The notes: generated from the sequence alone by a model not told the origin. DNA of 64,000 nt from Flavimaribacter sediminis (GCF_019492055.1 NZ_JAICBX010000001.1:620001-684000); one strand, 5' to 3'. Shown: positions 8,305 to 17,076, numbered from the stretch's first letter. A program made the numbers and translations.

Positions 8305-8898
8305 TCAGGCTTTGGCGCTCCGGCCATTGTCTGCATGCGTTCCCAAATTCGGATTTATCTCGCAGGCCTCGTTCCAGCTTATGACCTGAAGCGACCGCGC
8401 GAACTTGCCGACGCCGTCCACCTCTGCGCAGAACAGACCCAGTTCAATGATTTCCTCATCCGTGAAATGCTTGCGGAGCCTGGTGAAGACGTCGTCGCTG
8501 TCGATCGCGTCCTCTCCCTTCTTGAACTGGTCGGCGTACCACAGGGCCGCCTTTTCCTTTTCGCTCAGGTCGGGCGACGTTTCGTATTCGTAGGAGTCCC
8601 AGAGCAGCTGCTCCGTGAGACCTTCCTCTTTCGCCTGCTTGGAACGAACGGTCGAGCAGTATCCGCAGCGATGCGCCACGGACATGTGAATACGACAGAG
8701 TTCCTTTAGGCGATGGGGCAGCACGCCTTCATAGAGGAGATCGTTCCAGTAGCGCGCCCAGCGACGCCCGGTGGTCTCGTTGCGAACGAAGATGCTCATG
8801 ATGCGCGGATCTGGCGCGCCGCGCGCTTCCGCGTTGTCGATGAGTTCGCGCGCGTCAGCGTCCATGCTGCTCTCTGAAATGGCATCGATTCGTGGCAT
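8305..8898 (-). CDS. Carboxymuconolactone decarboxylase/AhpD-like protein
   Basis: A 197-aa protein of the AhpD/CMD fold. It has RLKELCRIHMSVAHRCGYCSTVRSKQA, in which the CxxC pair sits on the expected helix, but the position usually filled by His after the second Cys is Arg. It may be a peroxidase-like or redox protein, or a member with a different role. It is the last gene of the leftward group acyl-CoA dehydrogenase - OsmC - CMD. The next leftward gene is the TRAP binding protein, separated by 204 bp containing an operator. Confidence 0.8.
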   Translation of the reverse strand: MPRIDAISESSMDADARELIDNAEARGAPDPRIMSIFVRNETTGRRWARYWNDLLYEGVLPHRLKELCRIHMSVAHRCGYCSTVRSKQAKEEGLTEQLLWDSYEYETSPDLSEKEKAALWYADQFKKGEDAIDSDDVFTRLRKHFTDEEIIELGLFCAEVDGVGKFARSLQVISWNEACEINPNLGTHADNGRSAKA

Positions 8899-8922
8899 GC
8901 GAAAGGCTCCTTTGTTAAGGGT

Positions 8923-9411
8923 TCAGCAGTCGATCCATCCCGTTGGCGTCTTCAGTCTGTGAACGACCGGAATCCGGTCCGAGATTATGGCCTCGACAAA
9001 GCAGCCCTCCTTGGCGGCGATGATGAGATCCACGAGTTGCTCGATCGGCGTTTCGCTGTCGATGGCGATGTCCATCGTTATTCCGACGGGCGCAGCCTTG
9101 TAGGGCTTGCCGGGTTCGATCAGACCTTTCCATGAGAATTCGGCGTCGACGGTCAGGTCGTCGAGCTTGATCCTGAACCGTTTGGCGAAGGCGCGAATCT
9201 GCGTCATGAGGCAGGTGACAAAGCCGCCGACGAAATAGGTCAGGGGAGGCGGAGCTGTCGAATCGCCGCCATGGAACGGACCTTCGTCCGACGCAAGCTC
9301 GTGGCTTTCATTGAACGGCTCGACGATGTCGATTTTCGTCTCGTTCCGCATCTTGCCGGTCGCCACGCCATTGCATCTAATAATCACGTCGAAGGAATTG
9401 TTCTGTGACAC
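8923..9411 (-). CDS. OsmC family protein
   Basis: A 162-aa protein starting at GTG 9411, with GGAGGT seven bases upstream. The OsmC/Ohr fold is indicated by TAPPPLTYFVGGFVTCLMTQ on the central helix with one Cys, and by AAKEGCFVEAII with the second Cys about 75 residues later, the usual spacing of the peroxidatic pair. Members reduce organic hydroperoxides or handle acyl/thiol adducts. It lies between the acyl-CoA dehydrogenase gene (18-base gap) and the CMD-like gene (24-base gap), so it belongs to this catabolic operon. Confidence 0.85.
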   Translation of the reverse strand: MSQNNSFDVIIRCNGVATGKMRNETKIDIVEPFNESHELASDEGPFHGGDSTAPPPLTYFVGGFVTCLMTQIRAFAKRFRIKLDDLTVDAEFSWKGLIEPGKPYKAAPVGITMDIAIDSETPIEQLVDLIIAAKEGCFVEAIISDRIPVVHRLKTPTGWIDC

Positions 9412-9429
9412 GCAGGTACCTCCAGTCGG

Positions 9430-10611
9430 CTAGCGCGCGAGGCCAAGCCAGTTTGCGATGTTGTTGCGCTGTACGGCGGAAGACCCGCCGATGATGGGCA
9501 TCAGAAGCACGTCGCGCACGTTTCGCTCGATGTCGAAATCACGGACATAGCCGTAGGCGCCGAAGATGCTCTGTGCGTCGAGCACCACCTTCTTGGCCGC
9601 CTCTGTGACGAACAGTTTGGTCATCGATGTCTCGACCCGGCGCGGGGCTTCGCGGTCTGAGAGCATCGCGGCGTGATAGGTGGCGAGCCGTGCGACATGA
9701 AGCTGTGTCTTCATTTCCGCGAGCTGGTGCCGGATCGACTGGAATGTGCTGATCGTCGCGCCGAACTGCTTGCGCGTCTCGCTGTATTCCCAGGCGTCGT
9801 CACAGGCTGCTTCCGCAATGCCCAGCGCGATTGCAGCGACTTCCAGCTTTTCAACGTCGAGGCCGGAAGACGTGATCATGCCCCATCCGCGATTGAAGCC
9901 GTCCTGCTCGCCCACGATATTTTCGAGGGGAACCCTGACATCCGTAAAACTGACGTCGGTAGTGCGCGCGCCCTTCATGCCCATGGATTCGATGGGTTGG
10001 ATCTCGACGCCCGGACTGTCGGGCGGAATCAGGACGATCGAAAGGTTCTTGTAACGCTCGCCCTGCTCGCCGGTGCGGATCAGGGCATAGATGTAATCGC
10101 AGATCTCGGAGCCCGAACAGAAGCGCTTCGAACCGTTGATGACGAGTTCGTCGCCTTCGATCCTGCCCGTGGTCTTGACGCTGGCGAGATCGGCTCCCGT
10201 ATCCGCTTCCGTCCACCCATAGGCGAATATCAGCTTGCCGGCGGCTATTCGTGGTAAAAAGTCGGCTTTCTGGCGTTCGGACCCGCATTCGAGAATGTTC
10301 ATGCCGGCATAGCAGGCGCACATGATGTATGGCACCGAAATGGCGAGGCTGCGGCGCGACAGTTCCTCAATAGTGACGAGGGTTGCGAGGATGTCGCGGC
10401 CTGTCCCGCCGAATTCTTCCGGAATGGTGCTGCCCATGACCCCGAGGGCCGCCAGCTCCTCGAAGACGTTTCGCGGAAAGGTGTTTTCCTTGTCCCAGCG
10501 CGCCGCTTCCCGGCGCGGCATGTGCCTTTCGGCAAAACGGCGCAAGGTGTCGCGAAGCTGGTCGATATGCGATGGCAGTTCTATGGTCATGCTCCTCACC
10601 AAAGCCCGCAT
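9430..10611 (-). CDS. Acyl-CoA dehydrogenase
   Basis: A 393-aa classical acyl-CoA dehydrogenase. FAYGWTEADTGADLASVKTT carries a variant of the FAD-binding WxEx2xGxD pattern, VINGSKRFCSGSEICDYIYA follows, and the C-terminus has AQSIFGAYGYVRDFDIERN and VLLMPIIGGSSAVQRNNIA. The catalytic Glu is not assigned with certainty. ATG 10611 has GGAG seven bases upstream; ATG 10590 is an alternative. It is divergent from the acyl-CoA ligase across a 200-bp region with operator copy 2. It likely makes the 2-enoyl-CoA from the ligase product. Confidence 0.9.
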   Translation of the reverse strand: MRALVRSMTIELPSHIDQLRDTLRRFAERHMPRREAARWDKENTFPRNVFEELAALGVMGSTIPEEFGGTGRDILATLVTIEELSRRSLAISVPYIMCACYAGMNILECGSERQKADFLPRIAAGKLIFAYGWTEADTGADLASVKTTGRIEGDELVINGSKRFCSGSEICDYIYALIRTGEQGERYKNLSIVLIPPDSPGVEIQPIESMGMKGARTTDVSFTDVRVPLENIVGEQDGFNRGWGMITSSGLDVEKLEVAAIALGIAEAACDDAWEYSETRKQFGATISTFQSIRHQLAEMKTQLHVARLATYHAAMLSDREAPRRVETSMTKLFVTEAAKKVVLDAQSIFGAYGYVRDFDIERNVRDVLLMPIIGGSSAVQRNNIANWLGLAR

Positions 10612-10732
10612 ATACAGGCTCCATCATCCGGTTTGCGACCGACCTGAACGCCGAAAGCTGTTTTGGCGTCCATCCTCCTCGGGTCTCCGGAATGGCCGTA
10701 ACCCTGTCCTCAAAATGCCGGGTAGTCAATTA

Positions 10733-10751
10733 AAATTTTGAATCAATATTC
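10733..10751. promoter_or_regulatory. Palindromic operator, copy 2 (divergent dehydrogenase/ligase promoter)
   Basis: AAATTTTGAATCAATATTC differs at three positions from the perfect palindrome at 8215-8233. It lies between the divergent acyl-CoA dehydrogenase (start 10611) and acyl-CoA ligase (start 10812), where one site could control both. The right half CAATATTC is exact. Confidence 0.65.
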
Positions 10752-10811
10752 AGTTTGAGTTTTGGGCTGACAACAGCTAATTTCAATTCGTTGTTCACGG
10801 AGGAGGAAAGA

Positions 10812-12464
10812 GTGGGCATAAAGAAATGGAAGTCACGCATCGAGCTCCTTCCCGCCGAAATGTGGGCGTCGAGCGGCGACTGGGAAGGCAAGACGATTGC
10901 AATGCGTCTGGATGCGCTCTGCGCGAGCGATCCGGATATAGTCCTCTTCGTCGATGGCGATGAAACCCTGACTGCGAAAGAAACCCGCGACGCCTCGCTT
11001 CGTCTTTGCTCCGCTTTCGAGAGGCTCGGCCTGCGGCCGGGCGACGTCGTCAGTTTTCAGCTTCCGAACTGGCGCGAAGTCGTGTTCATCGATGTGGCCT
11101 GCGCCTATGGCGGTTTCGTCTGCAATCCGATCGTTCCGATCTATCGCGAGGCGGAGGTCAAGCACATTATCGAAGACGCCGGCTCCGCGCTGTTTCTTGT
11201 TCCGCACCGATTCCGGAATTTCGACTATATCGATATGGCGAGGCGGATCGGAGACAAGCTCGGCCACACGTTCCGGACCGTTGTCGTGCGACCGGAAGGC
11301 GTTGTCGGGGAAACGCGATTCGACGATCTTTTCGACGTTGATGATTCCGGCGAAGAGCGGTCGCCCGTCGACGCCAATTCCATCAAGCTCCTCATGTATA
11401 CGTCGGGCACTACGGGGCGCGCCAAGGGCGTCCTCCACAGCCACAACACGATCGGCGCAGAAATAGGGAACTTTATCCGGTATCTTGGAATGAGCGGGAA
11501 CGACGTGATCCTGATGCCGTCTCCGTTGAGCCACATCACAGGGTACCTCTACGGAATTCAGTTGCCGATCACGCTCGGCGCCAAGGCGGTTCTGATGGAC
11601 GCCTGGGAGGTCGGGCGCGCGACGGAACTCATTGACCGGCACCAGGTGACGTTCACCATCGGCGCGACGCCGTTTCTTCAGGAACTCGCCAGCTTTGCGA
11701 AAGCGCAGGGACGGCATTTGCCGAGCATGCGCTATTTCGCCAGCGGCGGCGCGCCCGTGCCGCCGGAAATCGTGGAGCGCGCCAATGCGGCGATGGAGAA
11801 CTGCGCTGCGTTCAGGCTCTACGGAAGCACGGAAGCGCCTACGGTGACGCTGGGTGTGCCGCAACGCGAGCGGGCCCGGCTTGCGGCGACGACGGAAGGC
11901 TTCGTTGTTGGCCATGACATCAGGCTCGTCGATCTGGAGGGCAACGATGTTGCGCCGGGTGAGGAGGGGGAGATCATCACGAAGGGTCCGGAAGTCTGCC
12001 TGGGGTACACGCTTGCCGAACATAATGACGCGGCCTTCGATTCGGATGGATATTTTCACACCGGCGATCTTGCCATGATGACTGAAGAAGGATGTCTCGT
12101 GATCACCGGTCGAAAGAAGGATCTGATAATCCGGGGCGGCGAGAATCTCAGTCCAAAGGAGATCGAGGACGAGATCTACAAGCTGGACGCGGTCAAGGAG
12201 GCCGCCGTCGTGGCCATGCCGCATGCCCGTCTTGGAGAGACCGGCTGCGCTTTCGTCGTGCTCCAGCCCGGAAAAACATTGAGTTTTGGAGAGTTGGTGG
12301 AAAGTCTTGACCGTTCTGGCCTGGCGCGGCAGAAGTTTCCGGAACGACTGGAGATTGTTTCCGAGGTGCCATACACCGCAGCCGGGAAGGTCAGGAAAGA
12401 CATGCTTAGAAAGATTGCCTCCGAGTTTGCTCCGGCCGGCAAGGCGGCTGATGAAAACGGCTAG
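10812..12464 (+). CDS. Acyl-CoA synthetase (AMP-forming ligase)
   Basis: A 550-aa member of the ANL adenylation superfamily. The P-loop-like MYTSGTTGRAKGVLHSH is near residue 195, YGSTEAPTVT is the A5 motif, and YFHTGDLAMM, GRKKDLIIRGGENLSP and the C-terminal AAGKVRKDML supply the hinge and catalytic Lys. It makes an acyl-CoA from a carboxylic acid, ATP and CoA. GTG 10812 is chosen because AGGAGG lies at 10801-10806; an in-frame TTG at 10755 would overlap the operator/promoter region. The family is broad, so the acid is unknown; context suggests the TRAP substrate or its derivative. Confidence 0.9.
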   Translation: MGIKKWKSRIELLPAEMWASSGDWEGKTIAMRLDALCASDPDIVLFVDGDETLTAKETRDASLRLCSAFERLGLRPGDVVSFQLPNWREVVFIDVACAYGGFVCNPIVPIYREAEVKHIIEDAGSALFLVPHRFRNFDYIDMARRIGDKLGHTFRTVVVRPEGVVGETRFDDLFDVDDSGEERSPVDANSIKLLMYTSGTTGRAKGVLHSHNTIGAEIGNFIRYLGMSGNDVILMPSPLSHITGYLYGIQLPITLGAKAVLMDAWEVGRATELIDRHQVTFTIGATPFLQELASFAKAQGRHLPSMRYFASGGAPVPPEIVERANAAMENCAAFRLYGSTEAPTVTLGVPQRERARLAATTEGFVVGHDIRLVDLEGNDVAPGEEGEIITKGPEVCLGYTLAEHNDAAFDSDGYFHTGDLAMMTEEGCLVITGRKKDLIIRGGENLSPKEIEDEIYKLDAVKEAAVVAMPHARLGETGCAFVVLQPGKTLSFGELVESLDRSGLARQKFPERLEIVSEVPYTAAGKVRKDMLRKIASEFAPAGKAADENG

Positions 12465-13695
12465 GAAGAAGAAATCACGCGGCGATCAGCAACGCGAACG
12501 ACGCGAAGCCCTGATCAGCGCCGGACTGCGGATCGTCTCCAGATATGGCTACGTGAACGCATCGGTCTCGCGTGTTACGGCCGCGGCAGGTCTCGCACAG
12601 GGAACCCTCTATTCCTATTTCGAGAGCCACCAGGCCTACCTGGAAGAACTGCTGAAAGTGGAAGGCGCCAGGTTTTTTCGGTTGATCAACAAGCACACGG
12701 TGATCAGCGACAATTTCTTCGATACGGAGCGCTCGGCGTTTCTCGCCTATTCGCGTTATCTGAAGCGCCATCCCTATTTTCTCCGCGTTCTGACGGATGC
12801 CGAAAGCGCGGCGCCGACCAGCTACGCGCAGCATATGGATCGCGTTGAAGGCCGATATCTGAAGGCCTTGCAGCGCGCTGCGGATGAAGGTCAGTTGCGG
12901 CTGCAGAATAAGGACTCCTTTCGCGATATCGGCGAGGTGCTGGGCGGCTCCTATGGGCACTTGGGATTGGGCGCGCAGGCGCGTCCTTTCGACGGCGACG
13001 CAACGAATGGACTTTTCCCAGAGTGGGTCGCAGACACCTATATCGGCTTCATAAGGCGCGGGTTCGACGAGCCGATCGAGGCGCGCATGCCGTCATCCGT
13101 TCCGCTTGCCGAGAACCAGTCCATGACGACCCGGGAGGCCTTGCTGGAGGCGGCGGCGCGAGTCGTCTGGAATGTCGGCTTCGGAGATGCGACGATCAAG
13201 GCGATCGTCGAGGAGGCCGATCTGGCTGTCGGAACCTTCTACAGTCATTTTGAAAGTCAGCAGGAAATATTCGACGAACTGCTCAATCACGTCAGGGCGA
13301 AGATGGTCGCCCACGTTCGTCTGTTCGTCGCGGGCAACACCCGCTTCATAGACCGCGAATACGCCGGCTTTGTGGGCTTCTTCGACTATCTTCGTCATCA
13401 GCCGTGGTACATCAGGATCGAATCGGCTGCTGCTGTTTATGCGACGGAAACCTACCGCAGGCATTTTTTCGATCTGGCGGACAGTTACGTCCGCACGATG
13501 CGTCGCGCGCAGGCGAACGGCGAACTCTTGCGGTTCGAGGAGAGGGATCTGCCTGCTCTGGCTTATATCATGATGGCCGCCCGGCATTATTTTGCAGCGC
13601 GGTATCTGCCGCCGACGGCGACGGATCGGTCGCTTCCCGGTCACGTCTTCGACACCTATCGGAGCTTCCTGGAGCAGGGTCTGGAAGCGCGGTAA
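12451..13695 (+). CDS. Tandem TetR-family regulator (two TetR units in one chain)
   Basis: A 414-aa protein, about twice the usual TetR length. Unit 1 (residues about 10-210) has the HTH SVSRVTAAAGLAQGTLYSYF. Unit 2 (from about 225) begins MTTREALLEAAARVVWNVGF with the HTH TIKAIVEEADLAVGTFYSHF. Each is followed by its own helical ligand domain. ATG 12451 is preceded by AAGG and overlaps the ligase stop by 14 bp, so the two are co-transcribed. One chain carries two DNA-binding domains, so it may bind a palindrome as a monomer or bridge two sites. Three similar 19-bp palindromes flank the neighbouring operons and are the probable targets. A CoA ester of the pathway is the likely inducer; this is inference. 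Confidence 0.88.
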   Translation: MKTARKKKSRGDQQRERREALISAGLRIVSRYGYVNASVSRVTAAAGLAQGTLYSYFESHQAYLEELLKVEGARFFRLINKHTVISDNFFDTERSAFLAYSRYLKRHPYFLRVLTDAESAAPTSYAQHMDRVEGRYLKALQRAADEGQLRLQNKDSFRDIGEVLGGSYGHLGLGAQARPFDGDATNGLFPEWVADTYIGFIRRGFDEPIEARMPSSVPLAENQSMTTREALLEAAARVVWNVGFGDATIKAIVEEADLAVGTFYSHFESQQEIFDELLNHVRAKMVAHVRLFVAGNTRFIDREYAGFVGFFDYLRHQPWYIRIESAAAVYATETYRRHFFDLADSYVRTMRRAQANGELLRFEERDLPALAYIMMAARHYFAARYLPPTATDRSLPGHVFDTYRSFLEQGLEAR

Positions 13696-13803
13696 GTTGC
13701 TCCAGGCAATTGTTTTCAATATAAAAAAATAGTTCTTCTGTACGACTGCCCGAGTAGGTGTGAACGCGTCTGGATCATCGAATCCCGGTTCACAACAATA
13801 CCC

Positions 13804-13822
13804 GAATATTGGTTCAAAATTC
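13804..13822. promoter_or_regulatory. Palindromic operator, copy 3 (hydrolase/E1 operon)
   Basis: GAATATTGGTTCAAAATTC. Read on the other strand it differs at one position from the perfect palindrome at 8215-8233. It ends two bases upstream of the -35 box of the following promoter, upstream of the first alpha/beta hydrolase. Confidence 0.7.
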
Positions 13823-13824
13823 TA

Positions 13825-13853
13825 TTGACATCCAAGTCTGGTTTGCTCATCAT
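13825..13853 (+). promoter_or_regulatory. Candidate sigma-70 promoter for the hydrolase/E1 operon
   Basis: A perfect TTGACA lies at 13825-13830. After 17 bases comes CATCAT at 13848-13853, which matches 4 of 6 positions of TATAAT. The start codon follows 29 bases downstream with a GGGAGG ribosome-binding site at 13871-13876. The operator abuts the -35, a place where a bound regulator could block or assist polymerase. Confidence 0.55.
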
Positions 13854-13881
13854 CCGGGCATTCAAATTTTGGGAGGTTCCA

Positions 13882-14796
13882 ATGCAGAAGGTCGAGTTCA
13901 AGAGTGGTGGAGAAACGCTGAGCGGAGTTTATATCCGCCCGGAAAATGCGTCCGGCGACGTGCCGATCGTCGTCATGGCCGGCGGATGGTGCTACACCAA
14001 GGAAGTCGTCATGCCGCACTACGCCAAGTTCTTCCACGATATTGGCTGCGCCACTCTCTATTTCGACTATCGCAATTTCGGTGAAAGCTCCGGCGAGCCG
14101 CGTCAGCATCTCGATCCGTGGGAGCAGATCGAGGACTATCAGAATGCCTTTTCATTTGCTGAAACGCTGGACGGCATCGACATCGCGCGTTCGGGATACT
14201 GGGGCATTTCCTACTCGGGCGGCCACGCCATCATTCTGAACGCGATTGATCCGCGCGCCGCGTGGACGATCTCGACTGTGCCGGTCGTCGACGGCTTCCA
14301 GACGATGCGCCGGTGCCATGGCGAGCGTCGCTACGCCGAGCTGCTCAAGGTCATCGCCGAAGATCGCAAGAACCGGTACGAGGGAAAACCGAGCGCGCGT
14401 CTGGCGATGTCGCCGGAATCCGATCCGTCGAAAGAGATGAGCTCCTGGCCATTCCCGCACGTCTATGCCGGATTCATGGGGATCAAGGCGAACGAGGCGC
14501 CGCTCCACGAGCACTGGAACACCGTCGAGTCGGTCGAGCTGCTGCTGCGCTATGTCGTCAAACCCTACGCGGAACGCATTATCGAAACGCCGGCTATGGT
14601 GGCGCTCGCCAAGGCCGACAACATCACATCCGCGGACCTCGAAGTCGAGATTTTCAACGCCATTCCGTGCGCCGACAAGGAACTCGCTGTCGTGCGCGGC
14701 GTCGATCACATGAGCCTCTACACAAACACGGATCACCTCGGAAAGATCGCCAAGGTTCAGGCCGATTGGCTTGGGGACTTGTTGAAGCGGATCTGA
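13882..14796 (+). CDS. Alpha/beta hydrolase, paralogue 1
   Basis: A 304-aa alpha/beta hydrolase. The nucleophile elbow GYWGISYSGGH carries the catalytic Ser near residue 113, the oxyanion region is VVMAGGWCYTKEVVMPHYA, and the C-terminal VDHMSLY supplies the His. An acid residue follows strand 7 (AKADNITSADLE). ATG 13882 is chosen for GGGAGG at 13871-13876. It is clearly related along its whole length to the hydrolase at 17911-18828 (shared RQHLDPW, DYQNA, GISYSGGHA, VPVVDG, SSWPFP, TVESV). The two copies bracket an E1-lipoyl-crotonase set, suggesting C-C or ester/thioester hydrolysis of pathway intermediates. The substrate is unknown. Confidence 0.85.
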   Translation: MQKVEFKSGGETLSGVYIRPENASGDVPIVVMAGGWCYTKEVVMPHYAKFFHDIGCATLYFDYRNFGESSGEPRQHLDPWEQIEDYQNAFSFAETLDGIDIARSGYWGISYSGGHAIILNAIDPRAAWTISTVPVVDGFQTMRRCHGERRYAELLKVIAEDRKNRYEGKPSARLAMSPESDPSKEMSSWPFPHVYAGFMGIKANEAPLHEHWNTVESVELLLRYVVKPYAERIIETPAMVALAKADNITSADLEVEIFNAIPCADKELAVVRGVDHMSLYTNTDHLGKIAKVQADWLGDLLKRI

Positions 14797-14858
14797 CCGG
14801 ACGAGCCTGGAGCGGCGTCTTTGATCGCCGCTCCGCAAACCAACGGCGGTTGCTTGAC

Positions 14859-15839
14859 ATGATATCCAACACGCGCGCGGCGGGGTCACTCGATCTGCTG
14901 CGAATGATGCTGACGATCCGCAAGGCGGAAGAGCGCCTCGCAAGCGACTTCAAGGCCGGATTGCTCCCGGGGCCCGTGCATCTCTATATCGGCCAGGAGG
15001 CTGTCGCGACCGGGATTTGCGCAGAGCTTGACGATCGCGACTGGATCACGTCCACCCATCGCGGTCACGGACACTTCCTCGCGAAAGGCGGCGACCCGAA
15101 AGCCATGTTCGCTGAAATCTACGGGAGAAGCACCGGTATTTGCGGAGGCTTCGGCGGGTCCATGCACGTCGCCGATGTATCGAAGGGCATTCTCGGCGCA
15201 AACGGCATCGTCGGCGGCGGCGTGGCGCTTGCAACGGGCGCAGCCCTTGCTGCGCAGCTCGATGGTGAAAATCGCGTTGGCGTCTGTTTCTTCGGCGACG
15301 GAGCAGCGGCTCAGGGCGTCCTCGGAGAGGCGCTTAATGTTGCGGCGCTCTGGAAACTGCCGCTGATCCTCGTTTGCGAAAACAACGGATTTTCCGAGTT
15401 TTCACCGAGCAGCAATGTGATTGCAGGCGACATTTACAGGCGGGCGGAACCCTATGGTGTGCCTTCCGTCCAGGTCGACGGCAACGATCTCGACGCCGTT
15501 CTGGAAGCTTCCGAAGCCGCTCTGGACCGGGCTCGTAATGGCCGGGGGGGCACGCTGATCGAAGCGCTGACCTACCGGATACACGGCCATGTCGAGGGTG
15601 AGCAGGCCTTTTTGAAAACCCGCTATCGGGAAGATGACGAAATCGAACGCTGGCGCGCGGAAGATCCGATCGAGCGTTACGCCCGCCGGCTTGTGGACAA
15701 AGGCGAGATGGCGTCCGGCAAATTCGCGGAACTGGAAGAAGACATCGGCCGAATGATCAAGGATGCAGCGGACTCCGTCGCTGACGATCCCTATCCCGAA
15801 ATCGGCAATCTGGAACGCCATCGGCTGGGGGCTGTATGA
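14859..15839 (+). CDS. ThDP-dependent dehydrogenase E1 alpha subunit (acetoin/2-oxoacid type)
   Basis: A protein of 326 aa. The ThDP motif begins at CFFGDGAAAQGVLGEALN (GDG, residues about 145-160) and ends at CENNGFS (NN). GPVHLYIGQEAVATG and STHRGHGHFLAKGGD are typical of AcoA/PdhA alpha chains. It would decarboxylate or cleave a 2-oxo/diketo substrate and pass the acyl group to a lipoyl domain. ATG 14859 is chosen; the open frame further upstream lies inside the hydrolase gene and is a shadow. It overlaps the beta-subunit gene by ATGA. The acetoin-dehydrogenase branch looks closest, judging by length and motifs. Confidence 0.87.
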   Translation: MISNTRAAGSLDLLRMMLTIRKAEERLASDFKAGLLPGPVHLYIGQEAVATGICAELDDRDWITSTHRGHGHFLAKGGDPKAMFAEIYGRSTGICGGFGGSMHVADVSKGILGANGIVGGGVALATGAALAAQLDGENRVGVCFFGDGAAAQGVLGEALNVAALWKLPLILVCENNGFSEFSPSSNVIAGDIYRRAEPYGVPSVQVDGNDLDAVLEASEAALDRARNGRGGTLIEALTYRIHGHVEGEQAFLKTRYREDDEIERWRAEDPIERYARRLVDKGEMASGKFAELEEDIGRMIKDAADSVADDPYPEIGNLERHRLGAV

Positions 15840-16816
15840 TGCGCAAGCGTATGATCCACGCCATAAACGATGCTCTCTTTGAGGAAATGGAGCGCGACGA
15901 ACGCGTCATCGTGATCGGCGAAGATGTCGGAGCTTCCATCTTTGGCGATACGCGCGGCCTGCTCGATCGTTTCGGTCCGGACCGTGTCCGGGATATGCCG
16001 ATCTCGGAAGCGGTCATGAGCGGCATGGCTGTTGGCGCAGCGGCCGCCGGTTACCGCGTCGTGTGTCACCTCATGTACGCGAATTTTATCTACACGGCTT
16101 TCGATGCGATCGCCAATCAGGCCTCGCGCCTGAGGCTGATGACGAACGGTCAGATACGATTGCCTGTGGTGTTCATGGCAGCCGGCGGTGGCGGCCGATC
16201 GAACGCCGGCCAGCACTCCGATTATCCGCATGTGCCGGTGGCCTCTCTGGGAGGCGTCTATGTGGCGACGCCGTCCTGTTCGGCAGACGCGAAGGGGCTT
16301 TTGAAGACCGCGATCCGCACAGACGATCCGGTGTTTTTCCTGCAGCCTACGAGCCGTGGCGGCGAAATGGGGGATATCCCGGAAGGCGACCATACGGTTC
16401 CGCTGGTCAGCGCGCATGTGACGCGGCAGGGCGATGACGTGACGATCGTCGCTGTCGGGGCGATGCTGCGTATCGCTACCCGCGCCGCCGACGCGCTCGC
16501 CGAAGAAGGCGTTTCCGTCGAGATCGTCGATCCGCGCACCTCCTATCCGCTGGATGAGGACGCCATTCTCGCTTCCGTGCGAAAGACCGGCCGTCTGGTG
16601 GTTGTGGACGAGGCCCGCGCGGCCGGCAGTGTTGCAAACCATATCTCGGCGCTCGTTTGCGAAAAAGCATTTTCGGCGCTGAGGGCGCCGATCATCCCGG
16701 TGACGACTCCGGATCTGGCGGTCGCCTATTCGCCTCCGCTGGAGAAGGCGATGATACCGGGGCCCGACGACGTCGTGGCCGCAGTTCAAAGACTGATCAA
16801 GGAGACAGGGCAGTGA
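15836..16816 (+). CDS. ThDP-dependent dehydrogenase E1 beta subunit
   Basis: A 326-aa transketolase central and C-terminal domain protein. IHAINDALFEEMERDERVIVIGEDVG is the classic E1 beta start. It is followed by RDMPISEAVMSGMAVGAA with the ThDP-activating Glu, AGGGGRSNAGQHSDY and PTSRGGEM. It forms a heterotetramer with the alpha subunit encoded just upstream. ATG 15836 overlaps the alpha stop, and the stop itself overlaps the GTG of the lipoyl gene, so the three are translationally coupled in fixed order. Confidence 0.9.
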   Translation: MMRKRMIHAINDALFEEMERDERVIVIGEDVGASIFGDTRGLLDRFGPDRVRDMPISEAVMSGMAVGAAAAGYRVVCHLMYANFIYTAFDAIANQASRLRLMTNGQIRLPVVFMAAGGGGRSNAGQHSDYPHVPVASLGGVYVATPSCSADAKGLLKTAIRTDDPVFFLQPTSRGGEMGDIPEGDHTVPLVSAHVTRQGDDVTIVAVGAMLRIATRAADALAEEGVSVEIVDPRTSYPLDEDAILASVRKTGRLVVVDEARAAGSVANHISALVCEKAFSALRAPIIPVTTPDLAVAYSPPLEKAMIPGPDDVVAAVQRLIKETGQ

Positions 16817-17052
16817 AGGCCGTACTGAAACTTCCGAAGCTTTCCATGAATATGGAAGAGGGAACCCTGACGGAATGGCATAAGGCCGAAGGCGACAGCT
16901 TCAAGGAAGGCGAAATCCTTTACGCCGTCGAAACAGAAAAGGTCGTGAGCGAGGTGGAAGCTCCCTGTGATGGAACGCTTCTGTCTATCATTGCCGGAGA
17001 GGGCAGCGAACTGGAGGTCGGCGCGCCGGTCTGCCGCATTGAACAGGGCTGA
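16813..17052 (+). CDS. Free-standing lipoyl-domain protein
   Basis: A 79-aa single biotinyl/lipoyl domain: VKAVLKLPKLSMNMEEGTLT, then EWHKAEGDSFKEGEILYAVE, with the lipoyl-lysine hairpin ETEKVVSEVEAPCDG. GTG 16813 has GGAGA at 16801-16805 and overlaps the E1 beta stop by GTGA. It acts as the swinging arm receiving the acyl group from E1. Unusually it has no linker, E1/E3-binding domain or acyltransferase domain, and no E2 catalytic gene or E3 gene is nearby. In AcoC-type acetoin systems the lipoyl domain is fused to an alpha/beta hydrolase; here two separate alpha/beta hydrolases flank it. Confidence 0.87.
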   Translation: MKAVLKLPKLSMNMEEGTLTEWHKAEGDSFKEGEILYAVETEKVVSEVEAPCDGTLLSIIAGEGSELEVGAPVCRIEQG

Positions 17053-17076
17053 GCGCCATTTTCGGGAGGAGTTGGC

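Noticed and set aside
10833-12224. 463-codon reverse frame opposite the acyl-CoA ligase
   Set aside because: It mirrors the ligase coding sequence and has no recognisable domain.
14262-14858. Upstream extension of the E1 alpha frame
   Set aside because: It is inside the hydrolase gene in another frame; E1 alpha similarity begins at 14859.
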